A stretch of 64,000 nucleotides of DNA, taken from assembly GCA_035443885.1 (NCBI GenBank), contig DAOMNO010000012.1, forward strand, positions 49,191 to 113,190, written 5' to 3'. Shown piece by piece: positions 17,253 to 27,063 of this stretch. The DNA is from DAOMNO01 sp035443885. Lineage in GTDB: Bacteria; Planctomycetota; Phycisphaerae; Phycisphaerales; SM1A02. The translations under genes were made by a program, and so were the position numbers. A model generated the notes under the pieces. It worked only from the letters and a program-made list of their open reading frames with translations. It was not told the DNA's origin and searched no databases. Position 1 is the stretch's first letter, and every line of letters starts with the position of its first letter.

Positions 17253-17957
17253 ATGAAAGTTGTTCCCGTCATCAGCGCTGCGCTGACACTCGGCATCGCC
17301 GGGACATGCAGCGCAAACATCATCTTTGATCAGATTGGCGCTGTGCCGCCCCTTGATGGCGTGGCCTTTGCAAGCCAGATCTTTGAGCCTGCAAACGCTG
17401 CGTTCAACATTGCAGCGCTCGACGATTTCACCGTCAGCGGCGGCAAGGGCAGCATCACGACTGTCGAAGCGATCATGCGCGGCTTCGGCGGCTTCACCTC
17501 GATCAACAACGTAACAGGTTGGTCAGTTGAGATTTACTCAAGCGTCGCAGCGGCTGGCGCAAGCCTCACGGGTAATGCTGGAAGCGCGTTCCTCACCAGC
17601 GCTACTATCGTCAACTTGGGCGGCACCTTCAACTTCCACATCACGCTTGACGTAACCGGCCTTGGCCTCAACCTTGCTGACGGCGACTACTGGATTGCGG
17701 TCATCCCGCATCTGGCATTCAGCGGTGGCGGCGGCCAGTTGGGTGTGAGCGGATCAACGATTGAGGACGGCCCAGGTGCCGGCCCCAATGCTCACCAGGC
17801 GAACCCCGGCGGCGGCTTCGGCTTCGGCCCGACCACGCAAATCCTGTCTGGTGGCGCGCCTCAGAACCTGGCCTATCGCATCACTGCGGTTCCTGCCCCT
17901 GGCGCGCTGGCCCTTCTGGGCATCGCCGGTCTCTGCGGCGTTCGTCGTCGTCGGTAA
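17253..17957 (+). CDS. Secreted PEP-CTERM-type protein
   Basis: 234 residues. A strong Shine-Dalgarno (GAGGAGG) precedes the ATG at 17253. Residues 1-22 (MKVVPVISAALTLGIAGTCSAN) are a signal peptide. The mature part is Gly/Ala/Asn-rich and predicted beta, with IYSSVAAAGASLTGNAGSAFL and FHITLDVTGLGLNLADGDYWIAVIPHL. It ends in a PEP-CTERM-like sorting tail: VPAPG, a hydrophobic helix (ALALLGIAGLCGV) and RRRR. Such tails direct proteins to exosortase-based processing in organisms with an extracellular matrix. No exosortase is in the window. A terminator follows directly. Confidence 0.88.
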   Translation: MKVVPVISAALTLGIAGTCSANIIFDQIGAVPPLDGVAFASQIFEPANAAFNIAALDDFTVSGGKGSITTVEAIMRGFGGFTSINNVTGWSVEIYSSVAAAGASLTGNAGSAFLTSATIVNLGGTFNFHITLDVTGLGLNLADGDYWIAVIPHLAFSGGGGQLGVSGSTIEDGPGAGPNAHQANPGGGFGFGPTTQILSGGAPQNLAYRITAVPAPGALALLGIAGLCGVRRRR

Positions 17958-17989
17958 GTTCAAATCCGACATTGCTCGCGATGACCTTC

Positions 17990-18023
17990 AGCACCGCCGA
18001 ACTTCGGCGGTGCTGTCTTTTTT
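17990..18023 (+). terminator. Rho-independent terminator after the PEP-CTERM gene
   Basis: A perfect 11-bp stem (AGCACCGCCGA, 17990-18000, with TCGGCGGTGCT, 18004-18014) and a 3-base loop, followed by GTCTTTTTT. It is 33 bp after the stop codon. Confidence 0.88.
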
Positions 18024-18080
18024 GGCTGCACGCGGCCAGTTCGCCATCACAAGGCGCGCCTGAACACCCCGCCGCTTCAT

Positions 18081-18098
18081 TTTCAAAATATTCTGAAA
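18081..18098. promoter_or_regulatory. AT-rich palindrome, candidate operator of the GbsR-like regulator
   Basis: TTTCAAAATATTCTGAAA is an 18-bp palindrome with one mismatched pair, standing out in GC-rich DNA. It lies 55 bp upstream of the regulator start and just before a possible -35 (TTGCCA, 18103-18108). The position fits autoregulation by the downstream MarR/GbsR-type protein. Confidence 0.5.
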
Positions 18099-18153
18099 TC
18101 TGTTGCCATATGCCCAGAGAGCCTGATACAGTGCTCCAGTCAGGAGACGCCTC

Positions 18154-18729
18154 ATGGCGAAGCGACCGAAGCCAGCGCCCACAGACCCAACCCTGCAAGA
18201 GGCGCGCGAGCGATTCGTCGCGCTGTGGAGCCAGATGGGTTCCAACTGGGGCGTGCCGCGATCCATGGCCGAGGTTCACGCGCTCCTCTACATCATGGGA
18301 AGACCCATGAACACCGACGAAGTGATGGAGCAGTTGCACATCAGCCGCGGCAGCGCATCCATGACTTTGCGATCGCTCGTTGAGTGGGGCATCATCAGCC
18401 GCGTCCATATGCGAGGCGACCGCAAGGAATACTTCCAGGCAGAGCAGGACGTGTGGAAACTGTTCCGCGTCATCCTGCGCGAACGAAAAAAACGCGAAGT
18501 CGATCCCCTGCTGGAATCACTCCGCGCCTGCCGCGAGCTGACCGCGGACAAGGAACCTTCCCGCTCTCGCAAAATCGACCCCGCCGCTGCGGAGATCGAA
18601 TCCCACAACGCGCGCGTGGACACCATGCTGGAGTTCGTCAGCATGATCGACCTCATCAGCCGCCAGCTCATCAACCCTTCAGGCGAAGGACTCGACATCG
18701 CTGCCAAACTGCTGGACCGCGCCTCATGA
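18154..18729 (+). CDS. GbsR/MarR-family transcriptional regulator
   Basis: 191 residues. The start is the ATG at 18154, with AGGAG 8 bases upstream. A winged helix-turn-helix spans about residues 35-95: MAEVHALLYIMGRPMNTDEVMEQLHISRGSASMTLRSLVEWGIISRV, followed by a wing with GDRKEYF. The C-terminal helical half (WKLFRVILRERKKREVDPLLESL) matches the GbsR layout. GbsR-type proteins in bacilli control glycine-betaine/choline genes, but no such gene is adjacent here. The gene overlaps the next one by four bases. Confidence 0.85.
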   Translation: MAKRPKPAPTDPTLQEARERFVALWSQMGSNWGVPRSMAEVHALLYIMGRPMNTDEVMEQLHISRGSASMTLRSLVEWGIISRVHMRGDRKEYFQAEQDVWKLFRVILRERKKREVDPLLESLRACRELTADKEPSRSRKIDPAAAEIESHNARVDTMLEFVSMIDLISRQLINPSGEGLDIAAKLLDRAS

Positions 18730-19193
18730 CAACGCTGAACCCCATCCTCGCACGACAGACCAACACGGTCGCCATCGACACGTTCTACGAACTGCGATGG
18801 TCCGGAGCGATGACGAAATGGACCGACCGCTTCGGCGCGCTACGCGACAGTCACACACATCACGGGCGCATCGCCTTCGTCATCACGCTCCAACTGCTCG
18901 CGAAGGATCGAGGATTGCTCGAAGCGTGGCTCGACCTCGGCGGGCGTCGACAATCCATCCTCGCACCCGTTCACGTTGTCTGCGACGTGCTGCGCCATGA
19001 TTCGATGGTGCATATCGACGCGCACGCGGAAGGCGCGAACGCACGTAGACTGCTTGCCGTTTCGTTTGTCGATCATCAGGACAAACCCGCCTTCGCACAA
19101 TCGCCGCTGCTCGCTGAAGCAGGCCTGCCCGGCGGCGCATGGGACCCGCCCACTTCACGCCGCGTCACCAGCTTCAACTCCGTCTCAGCGTGA
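18726..19193 (+). CDS. Small protein of unknown function, coupled to the GbsR-like regulator
   Basis: 155 residues read from the ATG at 18726, which overlaps the stop of the regulator gene (ATGA), so translation is likely coupled. The sequence has a central Trp/Leu-rich region (LLEAWLDLGGRRQSILAPVHVVCDVLRHDSMVHIDAHAEG). No signal peptide, membrane helix or family is recognised. The coupling suggests a ligand-sensing or cofactor role for the regulator, but that is inference. Confidence 0.65.
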   Translation: MTTLNPILARQTNTVAIDTFYELRWSGAMTKWTDRFGALRDSHTHHGRIAFVITLQLLAKDRGLLEAWLDLGGRRQSILAPVHVVCDVLRHDSMVHIDAHAEGANARRLLAVSFVDHQDKPAFAQSPLLAEAGLPGGAWDPPTSRRVTSFNSVSA

Positions 19194-19214
19194 GCATTGT
19201 TCCGCTGTGCATCA

Positions 19215-19871
19215 TCACATCGCAAGCGTCGCCATCAGCGTCTTGCCGCCCCTCACCTTGTCGCCGGGCTTGATGTGAACCGCAACGTCGCGCGGCCGGG
19301 GCAGAATCAGCTCCGTCGTCGAGCCGAACTTGATCATCCCGAATCGCTCGCCGCGCTTCAGCCGATCGCCCGGCACAATCGGACAGACAATCCGCCTTGC
19401 GATCGCGCCAGAAACCTGCCGCACGCCGATCGTCTCGCCCGTGCTGATGCGCAGCACCACGAGGTTCGATTCGTTCACCTTCGCGGATTCTTCCTTCCGC
19501 GCATCGAGATACCGCCCCGGCGTGTGTGTAACGGACACCACTTCGCCGTCGATCGGCGAGCGATTGATATGCACATCCAGCACGGAGAGAAAGATTCGCA
19601 ACACAACCGCGGGGCCGCCCGTCGCATCGTGATGTTCCACGTGCGTAACCGCCTTCACCAGCCCGTCCGCTGGGGCAAGCATCGCGCCGGGCGCGAGACC
19701 CGCGGGAACACTGCGAATCGGATCGCGGAAAAACGCCACGCCTGCGAACCAGATGACCGCCACCGGAACCACAAGCCACCACCAGCCGAGCCACGCAACG
19801 AGCGCAGCAAGCAGGACGCAGACAATCGTGATGGCAAGCCATTCGCGCAGGCCGTAAGGAGTCAGCAGCAT
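19215..19871 (-). CDS. psd: Phosphatidylserine decarboxylase, short type
   Basis: 218-residue membrane-associated proenzyme that makes phosphatidylethanolamine from phosphatidylserine. The N-terminus has two hydrophobic segments (EWLAITIVCVLLAALVAWLGW and WWLVVPVAVIWFAGVAFF) followed by FRDP, as in short bacterial and archaetidylserine-type enzymes. Catalytic-core features are APADGLVKAV, FLSVLDVHINRSPIDGEV and MIKFGSTTEL. In the last, self-cleavage at Gly-Ser generates the pyruvoyl group. The start is the ATG at 19869-19871; upstream frame residues are not conserved. pssA, a frequent neighbour, is not here. Confidence 0.92.
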   Translation of the reverse strand: MLLTPYGLREWLAITIVCVLLAALVAWLGWWWLVVPVAVIWFAGVAFFRDPIRSVPAGLAPGAMLAPADGLVKAVTHVEHHDATGGPAVVLRIFLSVLDVHINRSPIDGEVVSVTHTPGRYLDARKEESAKVNESNLVVLRISTGETIGVRQVSGAIARRIVCPIVPGDRLKRGERFGMIKFGSTTELILPRPRDVAVHIKPGDKVRGGKTLMATLAM

Positions 19872-19982
19872 GAACGAAGGATAACAAGCCTTCGGCTGAG
19901 AAACACACTCCGCCACATGATCGCGGCGACAAGTGCAGAGGGGTCGCCCCCGCAGGGCAGGAGCCGCCCACCCCGTACCGGG

Positions 19983-20006
19983 CAATTGTTCCACGTGGAA
20001 CAATTG
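19983..20006. promoter_or_regulatory. parS-like chromosome-partition site (ParB binding)
   Basis: A perfect 24-bp palindrome whose central 16 bp (19987-20002) read TGTTCCACGTGGAACA. This matches the bacterial parS consensus TGTTTCACGTGAAACA except for one symmetric T/C-A/G pair. ParB binds such sites and nucleates the partition complex, usually close to the replication origin. It is outside coding DNA, 112 bp upstream of psd. The flanking symmetry (CAAT...ATTG) extends beyond the known core. Confidence 0.82.
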
Positions 20007-20236
20007 GTGCTTGCACAGCATGACATGATGATGTACTCGCGCACTCTGTGGCGCGCGCACAGCGCACCGACCAGCACTCCGCCGCAGGTTGCCGTAATGC
20101 GCAGCGACCCACCCCGCAAACACTTCGTCGAAACGTACGTAGCACGCAATTGAAATTGAGTGCGCATGTTTCGTGCTCCCCTTCCCGTTAATCGCGCTCG
20201 ATGACAACTTCTGCGCGCGCCACAGCGCACGGGCGC

Positions 20237-20264
20237 CATGCTTCATCGCGCAGTGTGAAGCATG
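20237..20264. repeat. Perfect 9-bp inverted repeat (hairpin)
   Basis: CATGCTTCA (20237-20245) and TGAAGCATG (20256-20264) flank a 10-base loop. Related words (GGCATGATGCG, GTGAAGCACG) follow directly. There is no T-tract, so it is not a standard terminator. Confidence 0.6.
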
Positions 20265-20478
20265 AGGCATGATGCGTGAAGCACGAGAACGCGCCTCGAT
20301 TCTGTTCATGCTTCGCTCTCATCCGGGGGCGGTACGAAGCAGGGCACCCACAGCAAATGATGTCTCACCACCGCTCCCCCCTCTCCCACAAACGCCGCGG
20401 GGCGGGGTACGATGTTGTCATGCCGATTCGGCACGTGGGCCGATCGCACCGGCGAGGACTTTTCCAAGTGGGGCTGGC

Positions 20479-23113
<2,635 letters not shown>

Positions 23114-23291
23114 GAAAAGGCCGCGGGCGATCCGGCCTTGCCACCCACGGCTTTCTGGACTGGGCTGCAATTTCCCCTACAATCCACACGTTCGCTCAAC
23201 CCCCGGCGCACCGGACCCCCGGATTTTCCCCGGATTGCCACCGGATTTCCCCCCCCGATTGCAACGGGGGCTGTCAGGATTCGCACTCACG

Positions 23292-24227
23292 ATGATTATT
23301 GATCTGCATACGCAAGTCTGGTCGAACCTCGATCAGCTTGGTCGCGAGCCTGCCGAACGCATCCGCGCACGACAGACGGAACGCCTTGGAACGCTTGATG
23401 GCAGCCCCGCTGCCCATGAGCGCGCCATGACCTGCGTGGATGGCTCGCTTGTCTTCGCCTTCCGCTCATCGCGCCTCGGTGCGCATGTGCCCAATGAACT
23501 CATCGCAGAGTTCGTCGCGCGCGATCCCAAGCGTCGTGCCGGCGTTGCGGCGATTGAGCCGCTCGCGCCGGATGCAGCAGAGCAGGTCAACGCTGCGATC
23601 CGTCTGGGCTTCGTGGGCGTTACGGTTTCGCCCGCAGCGCAGGGGTTCCACCCCGCTCACTCCGACGCGATGGAAGTGTATGAAAAGTGCGCTGCATCCG
23701 GCCTGCCCGTGTTCATCACGCTGGGCGATCCGCTGGCGCATCAATCCATGCTTGAGTTCGGCAGGCCCGTGATGTGGGATGAAGTCGCACGCACCGTGCC
23801 TGAGCTTCGCATCGTCATCAATCAACTGGGCCATCCGTGGGTTGACGAAACGCTGACGCTCCTCGCCAAGCATGAGCATGTGTATGCGGATATTTCAGGC
23901 GTGGCGTCGCGGCCCTGGCAGCTCTATAACGCGCTGCTCAACGCCTCCGCCATGCGCGTGATGGATAAACTGCTGTTTGCATCGGGCTTCCCGCGCGAGA
24001 CACCCGCCAAGACGATTGAATCGCTTTACACGATCAACGCTTTCAGCCACGGCACCCAGCTTCCTTCCGTACCTCGCTCACTGATTCGGGGCATCATCGA
24101 ACGCGATGCTTTCACGTGTCTCGGCATTGAGGCGCATCTCGTGCCCCGTTCGGACGGGAAAGCGGCGGTTGCACCGCCTGCGGGCGGCGGCCAGCGCCCC
24201 GCCGGTGCGGAGTTTCCTTCGTCATGA
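23292..24227 (+). CDS. Amidohydrolase-family TIM-barrel protein
   Basis: 311 residues from the ATG at 23292 (MIIDLHTQVWSNLDQLG). The sequence fits the amidohydrolase-2 family: a strand-1 DLHTQ where HxH is usual, GFVGVTVSPAAQGFHPAHS, VYEKCAASGLPVFITLG, LRIVINQLGHPWVDETL, HVYADISGVASRP, and KLLFASGFPRETP where others have the catalytic Asp. Because the first HxH is HTQ and the last motif lacks DxP, metal binding may be altered. Substrate is unknown. The stop overlaps the next lipoprotein gene by four bases. Confidence 0.8.
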   Translation: MIIDLHTQVWSNLDQLGREPAERIRARQTERLGTLDGSPAAHERAMTCVDGSLVFAFRSSRLGAHVPNELIAEFVARDPKRRAGVAAIEPLAPDAAEQVNAAIRLGFVGVTVSPAAQGFHPAHSDAMEVYEKCAASGLPVFITLGDPLAHQSMLEFGRPVMWDEVARTVPELRIVINQLGHPWVDETLTLLAKHEHVYADISGVASRPWQLYNALLNASAMRVMDKLLFASGFPRETPAKTIESLYTINAFSHGTQLPSVPRSLIRGIIERDAFTCLGIEAHLVPRSDGKAAVAPPAGGGQRPAGAEFPSS

Positions 24228-24895
24228 CGAAATGGCTGCTGCGAATCACCCTGCTGCCTGCTCTGGCTGCGTTCGCCCTCGGCACAGCGGGGTGCGCGTC
24301 AGGGTTGCCGATCATCGGCGGCGGCGGTGCAGCAGGCTCGGTGCGGATGCAATCGCTGGATGAAGCTCCGATCAGTCTCACCAGCCGGTTCAAGACCGGG
24401 GTATTCCTTCAAGGCGCTGCGGAGACTTCGATCTACCTGGCGGATGTACCGCTCGATGATCTGCTTTCCGGCCGCGTAACGGAAGGGCAGGTCACGCACG
24501 TTGAGTTCCTCTGGGTGCCCAAGGCGGGCGTTACGCCGATGGCCCCTTCCGCCACGAACACCAGCATTCGGCACATTGTGTTTGTGAACGGCGAAGTGGG
24601 CGTGTACGGCGGCGCGGGGTTCGCCCGGCCTGCGGGAAAGCTCGAAGGTGAAACGATTCGGCTGAACATGAAGGATGCATCGCTTCGCCTGCTTGAAAGC
24701 ACGCCGGGGTTTGTCGATCTGCTGACGCCCGCGCGGCTGAATGGTTCGTTCACCGCAAACCTTGATGCGCGTGCGACGCGCCGCGTGCAGTATGCCGTCA
24801 GTCAAATGGTGACGAACGCTTTGGGCCGCAGCCTCTTTGTCGATGCCCCGCTGTCAAGCGATGCCGTGGCGATCGCGCTGCCGCCTTCGCACTGA
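24224..24895 (+). CDS. Predicted lipoprotein of unknown function
   Basis: 223 residues. The signal MTKWLLRITLLPALAAFALGTAGCASG ends in a lipobox (GTAGC), so Cys24 should be lipidated. The mature part has a beta-rich segment (GVFLQGAAETSIYLADVPLDDLLSGR), a metal-free looking middle (FVNGEVGVYGGAGFARPAG) and a C-terminal ARATRRVQYAVSQMVTNALGR. No family is recognised. Its ATG overlaps the amidohydrolase stop (ATGA), so the two are probably co-translated. Confidence 0.75.
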   Translation: MTKWLLRITLLPALAAFALGTAGCASGLPIIGGGGAAGSVRMQSLDEAPISLTSRFKTGVFLQGAAETSIYLADVPLDDLLSGRVTEGQVTHVEFLWVPKAGVTPMAPSATNTSIRHIVFVNGEVGVYGGAGFARPAGKLEGETIRLNMKDASLRLLESTPGFVDLLTPARLNGSFTANLDARATRRVQYAVSQMVTNALGRSLFVDAPLSSDAVAIALPPSH

Positions 24896-24914
24896 TCGAC
24901 CAGTCCTGCTGAAG

Positions 24915-24948
24915 TGAAAAGAAACAGGCCCAGCCGAAGCCGGGCCTG
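24915..24948 (-). terminator. Rho-independent terminator of rplU
   Basis: A 7-bp stem, CAGGCCC (24925-24931) with GGGCCTG (24942-24948), and on the minus strand the run TTTCTTTTC follows. It is about 33 bp past the rplU stop and close after the plus-strand lipoprotein stop, so it may serve both. Confidence 0.75.
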
Positions 24949-24980
24949 CGTGTCATCTGTTTGAAAACTTGAGACTCGGG

Positions 24981-25295
24981 TTACGCCTTGATGTCGCCGA
25001 TCTTCACGCGAAGGTATCGCTGGCGATGGCCCTGCTTGACGCGGTAACCCTTGCGACGCTTGTACTTGATGACATCGAGCTTCTCGCCCTTGATTTCATC
25101 AAGCACTTCAGCCTTGACGGTCGCGCCGCTGAGGTAAGGCGTGCCGATCTTCGCCGTGCCCGCTGCATCGCCGACCATAAGCACGCGATCGAACGTGAGG
25201 CTGTTTCCGTCGCCGACCTCGCGCAGGTCGATATCCACGACGTCGCCCGGCTGAACTTTGATCTGCGTTCCACTGTCTTCAATGATGGCGTACAC
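24981..25295 (-). CDS. rplU: 50S ribosomal protein L21
   Basis: 104 residues starting at a GTG (25293-25295) with AAGGAG 8 bases upstream. The opening MYAIIEDSGTQIKVQPGDVVDIDL, the core VLMVGDAAGTAKIGTPYLSGATVKAEVL and the C-terminal KYKRRKGYRVKQGHRQRYLRVKI are standard L21. Usually rplU is followed by rpmA (L27) and obg; neither is adjacent here, so the cluster is split. Confidence 0.96.
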   Translation of the reverse strand: MYAIIEDSGTQIKVQPGDVVDIDLREVGDGNSLTFDRVLMVGDAAGTAKIGTPYLSGATVKAEVLDEIKGEKLDVIKYKRRKGYRVKQGHRQRYLRVKIGDIKA

Positions 25296-25325
25296 CGGCG
25301 GACTCCTTGAAAAATCGAGCCGAGG

Positions 25326-25354
25326 ATTGTACCCCGCCGCCCCGGCTGCGCCAA
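25326..25354 (-). promoter_or_regulatory. Candidate promoter of rplU
   Basis: On the minus strand TTGGCG (25349-25354), a 17-bp spacer, then TACAAT (25326-25331, five of six matches). The start would be near 25319, leaving a leader of about 25 bases. Confidence 0.5.
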
Positions 25355-25381
25355 GCCGCTTTGAAACACCGCAGAACCATT

Positions 25382-25417
25382 AAAAAAAGCCGCCCCGCTG
25401 AATGTAGGGGCGGCTTT
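25382..25417 (-). terminator. Rho-independent terminator of the dockerin-type gene
   Basis: An 11-bp stem, AAAGCCGCCCC (25386-25396) with GGGGCGGCTTT (25407-25417) around a 10-base loop. On the minus strand it is followed by TTTT. It sits about 45 bp after the stop of the gene at 25461-26888. Confidence 0.85.
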
Positions 25418-25460
25418 CGCGTTCGAGGTTCAGAAGCCCCGTTTCGGGGCGGGGAGTTGC

Positions 25461-26888
25461 TCAATTCTTCTTGTTGTCATCCGGGCACGGCCCCCACGCC
25501 GCGAGCAGCGTGATGAGGTCGAGCACATCCACTGTACCATCATCGTTGAGGTCCGCAGGATGGCCGGGGTTGTTGCCCCACGCCGCGAGCAGGATGATGA
25601 GGTCCTGCACGTCCACGACGCCGGAGTTATTGAGGTCGCCGACACAGGTGCCTTCCACCACGGGGCGTAGCGCGCCGAGGATGGTTACGGGTTCAAGGCC
25701 GAGGGACGGAAACCCAGCATGGACTGCCAGGGCCTTGACGAGAATCTCACGCCCGGCATTGATGCCGAGCAGTTGAAGCTCGCCAATGATGATGTAGTCG
25801 CCAATGAAATCGCCGATGGTCAGAATCGGTTCGGGGTCAGCGCTGCCATCCTTGAGCAGGTAGATCGACTCAACATCGCCACCGACGACGACTTCCGGCT
25901 CACACCCGCTGCACACTTCAAACTTATCCGGGCAGCAGTCCTCAAAGTCGCAGCACTCATCGTCGCACCAGCAGTTATTAGCACTGGTACCGCAGTTGCC
26001 TTCGCAGCTCGAAACGGCCATTGCGACGAAAGCGATGTCTCGATTGTCGTTGATGATGGGCGAAGTTTGCATGGTAGGCACGATGTCGCCTCGAAGCGAA
26101 ACTCGCTCCGTTACTTCATCTTTCTGGAACATGAAAAGCCGAATGCCGGTCTCTTCGTTCTCAGGGTCCTGCACGAAGAATGCGATGTCGTTCCCGCTGT
26201 TGAGTGAAGGCAGGCCGAGAATCCACTCAGCGCTCGCCGTAAAAATCGGCGTATCAACATCGCCCTGAAGCAGCACGATTTCCTTGGTTTCCGCAGCTTT
26301 TGCATTTGTGCACGCACGCAGGAAAGCCACCGCGCCGGAGTTGTTGATCTTCGGGCCAACGACAAGTGAACACGGATCGGAGAAGCTCGCGCACTGGATG
26401 GTTGACACATCACCCACACCATCGCGAAGGCGAATGCACGAATCGATTGTGTCGCAGCACTGGAAGGTCCAGTAGGCCAGGTCGCCTGCGTTATTCAGCG
26501 AAAGCTGGCCGACCACGGGCACACTGGCCTGACCCGCGAGCAGCAGTTGTGAGTCAGTGTCAAACTTGAACACCGCGGGGCGCATCAGCTTGCCCACGGC
26601 AACCATGTTGAGATACGCGAAGTCGCCGTTCTGATTCAGCGCACTGCCGTAACCCGCAACGATCGGTTCAGCGTTCTCGTTGTACACGCGGTTGACGCCC
26701 TTCCAGTCCATGGCGTCAAAGATGATCATGCCCGCGTTATTAAGCGAACCGCCGGTGATCTCCTGAATCTCTTTGCCGGTCGTGGCAATGACCGTCAAGT
26801 CATACTGCGCAGCAGCGGTCATGGATAATGACCCGACCAGCACGGGAACCAATGCAAACTTCATAAAACTGCTCTTCTCTTTCGACAT
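25461..26888 (-). CDS. Secreted propeller-like protein with somatomedin-B-like cysteine cluster and dockerin-like tail
   Basis: 475 residues with GGAGG 6 bases before the ATG. Residues 1-27 are a signal peptide. Seven repeats of the form xLNxxGDIAF (SLNNAGMIIF, ALNQNGDFAY, SLNNAGDLAY, KINNSGAVAF, SLNSGNDIAF, IINDNRDIAF, GINAGREILV), spaced about 35-50 residues, suggest a seven-bladed beta propeller. Between repeats six and seven lies a Cys cluster, Cys295-299-306-308-312-318-319-326, spaced like the eight cysteines of somatomedin-B domains (CxCDxxC...DCC). The end has two EF-hand-like repeats (GDLNNSGVVDVQDL, ADLNDDGTVDVLDL) that resemble type I dockerin and close in LLAAWG. Such tails are common in Phycisphaerae; their partner is unknown. 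Confidence 0.82.
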   Translation of the reverse strand: MSKEKSSFMKFALVPVLVGSLSMTAAAQYDLTVIATTGKEIQEITGGSLNNAGMIIFDAMDWKGVNRVYNENAEPIVAGYGSALNQNGDFAYLNMVAVGKLMRPAVFKFDTDSQLLLAGQASVPVVGQLSLNNAGDLAYWTFQCCDTIDSCIRLRDGVGDVSTIQCASFSDPCSLVVGPKINNSGAVAFLRACTNAKAAETKEIVLLQGDVDTPIFTASAEWILGLPSLNSGNDIAFFVQDPENEETGIRLFMFQKDEVTERVSLRGDIVPTMQTSPIINDNRDIAFVAMAVSSCEGNCGTSANNCWCDDECCDFEDCCPDKFEVCSGCEPEVVVGGDVESIYLLKDGSADPEPILTIGDFIGDYIIIGELQLLGINAGREILVKALAVHAGFPSLGLEPVTILGALRPVVEGTCVGDLNNSGVVDVQDLIILLAAWGNNPGHPADLNDDGTVDVLDLITLLAAWGPCPDDNKKN

Positions 26889-27063
26889 CTTCCACCTCCG
26901 CCACGCCTGTGCGATGTGGGTCTGTGGGCCACTTCCCCGCCTTCCGAGGCGCGGATACGTTACCTACTCAGTGTGGCCGCACCTTGCGGTATCGTCAAGT
27001 CGTTTCCCGATAAATGTTTGCAACAATACGAGCCTGTCCGAGAACTCCTGTTCAGGGCAGCAT

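Larger units (their letters stand above)
19872..20478. other. Noncoding region with parS-like site and hairpins
   Basis: 607 bp between psd and the KAP NTPase gene with no supported gene. It holds the parS-like palindrome (19983-20006), an imperfect inverted repeat around 20146-20166, a 9-bp perfect inverted repeat at 20237-20264 and variants of GAAGCATGA/CATGATGCG nearby. Promoters for the two divergent genes should lie here but none is clear. Confidence 0.6.

Noticed and set aside
19633..19643. Second parS-like half site TGTTCCACGTG
   Set aside because: Only one arm matches, and it lies inside psd where the codons explain the sequence.
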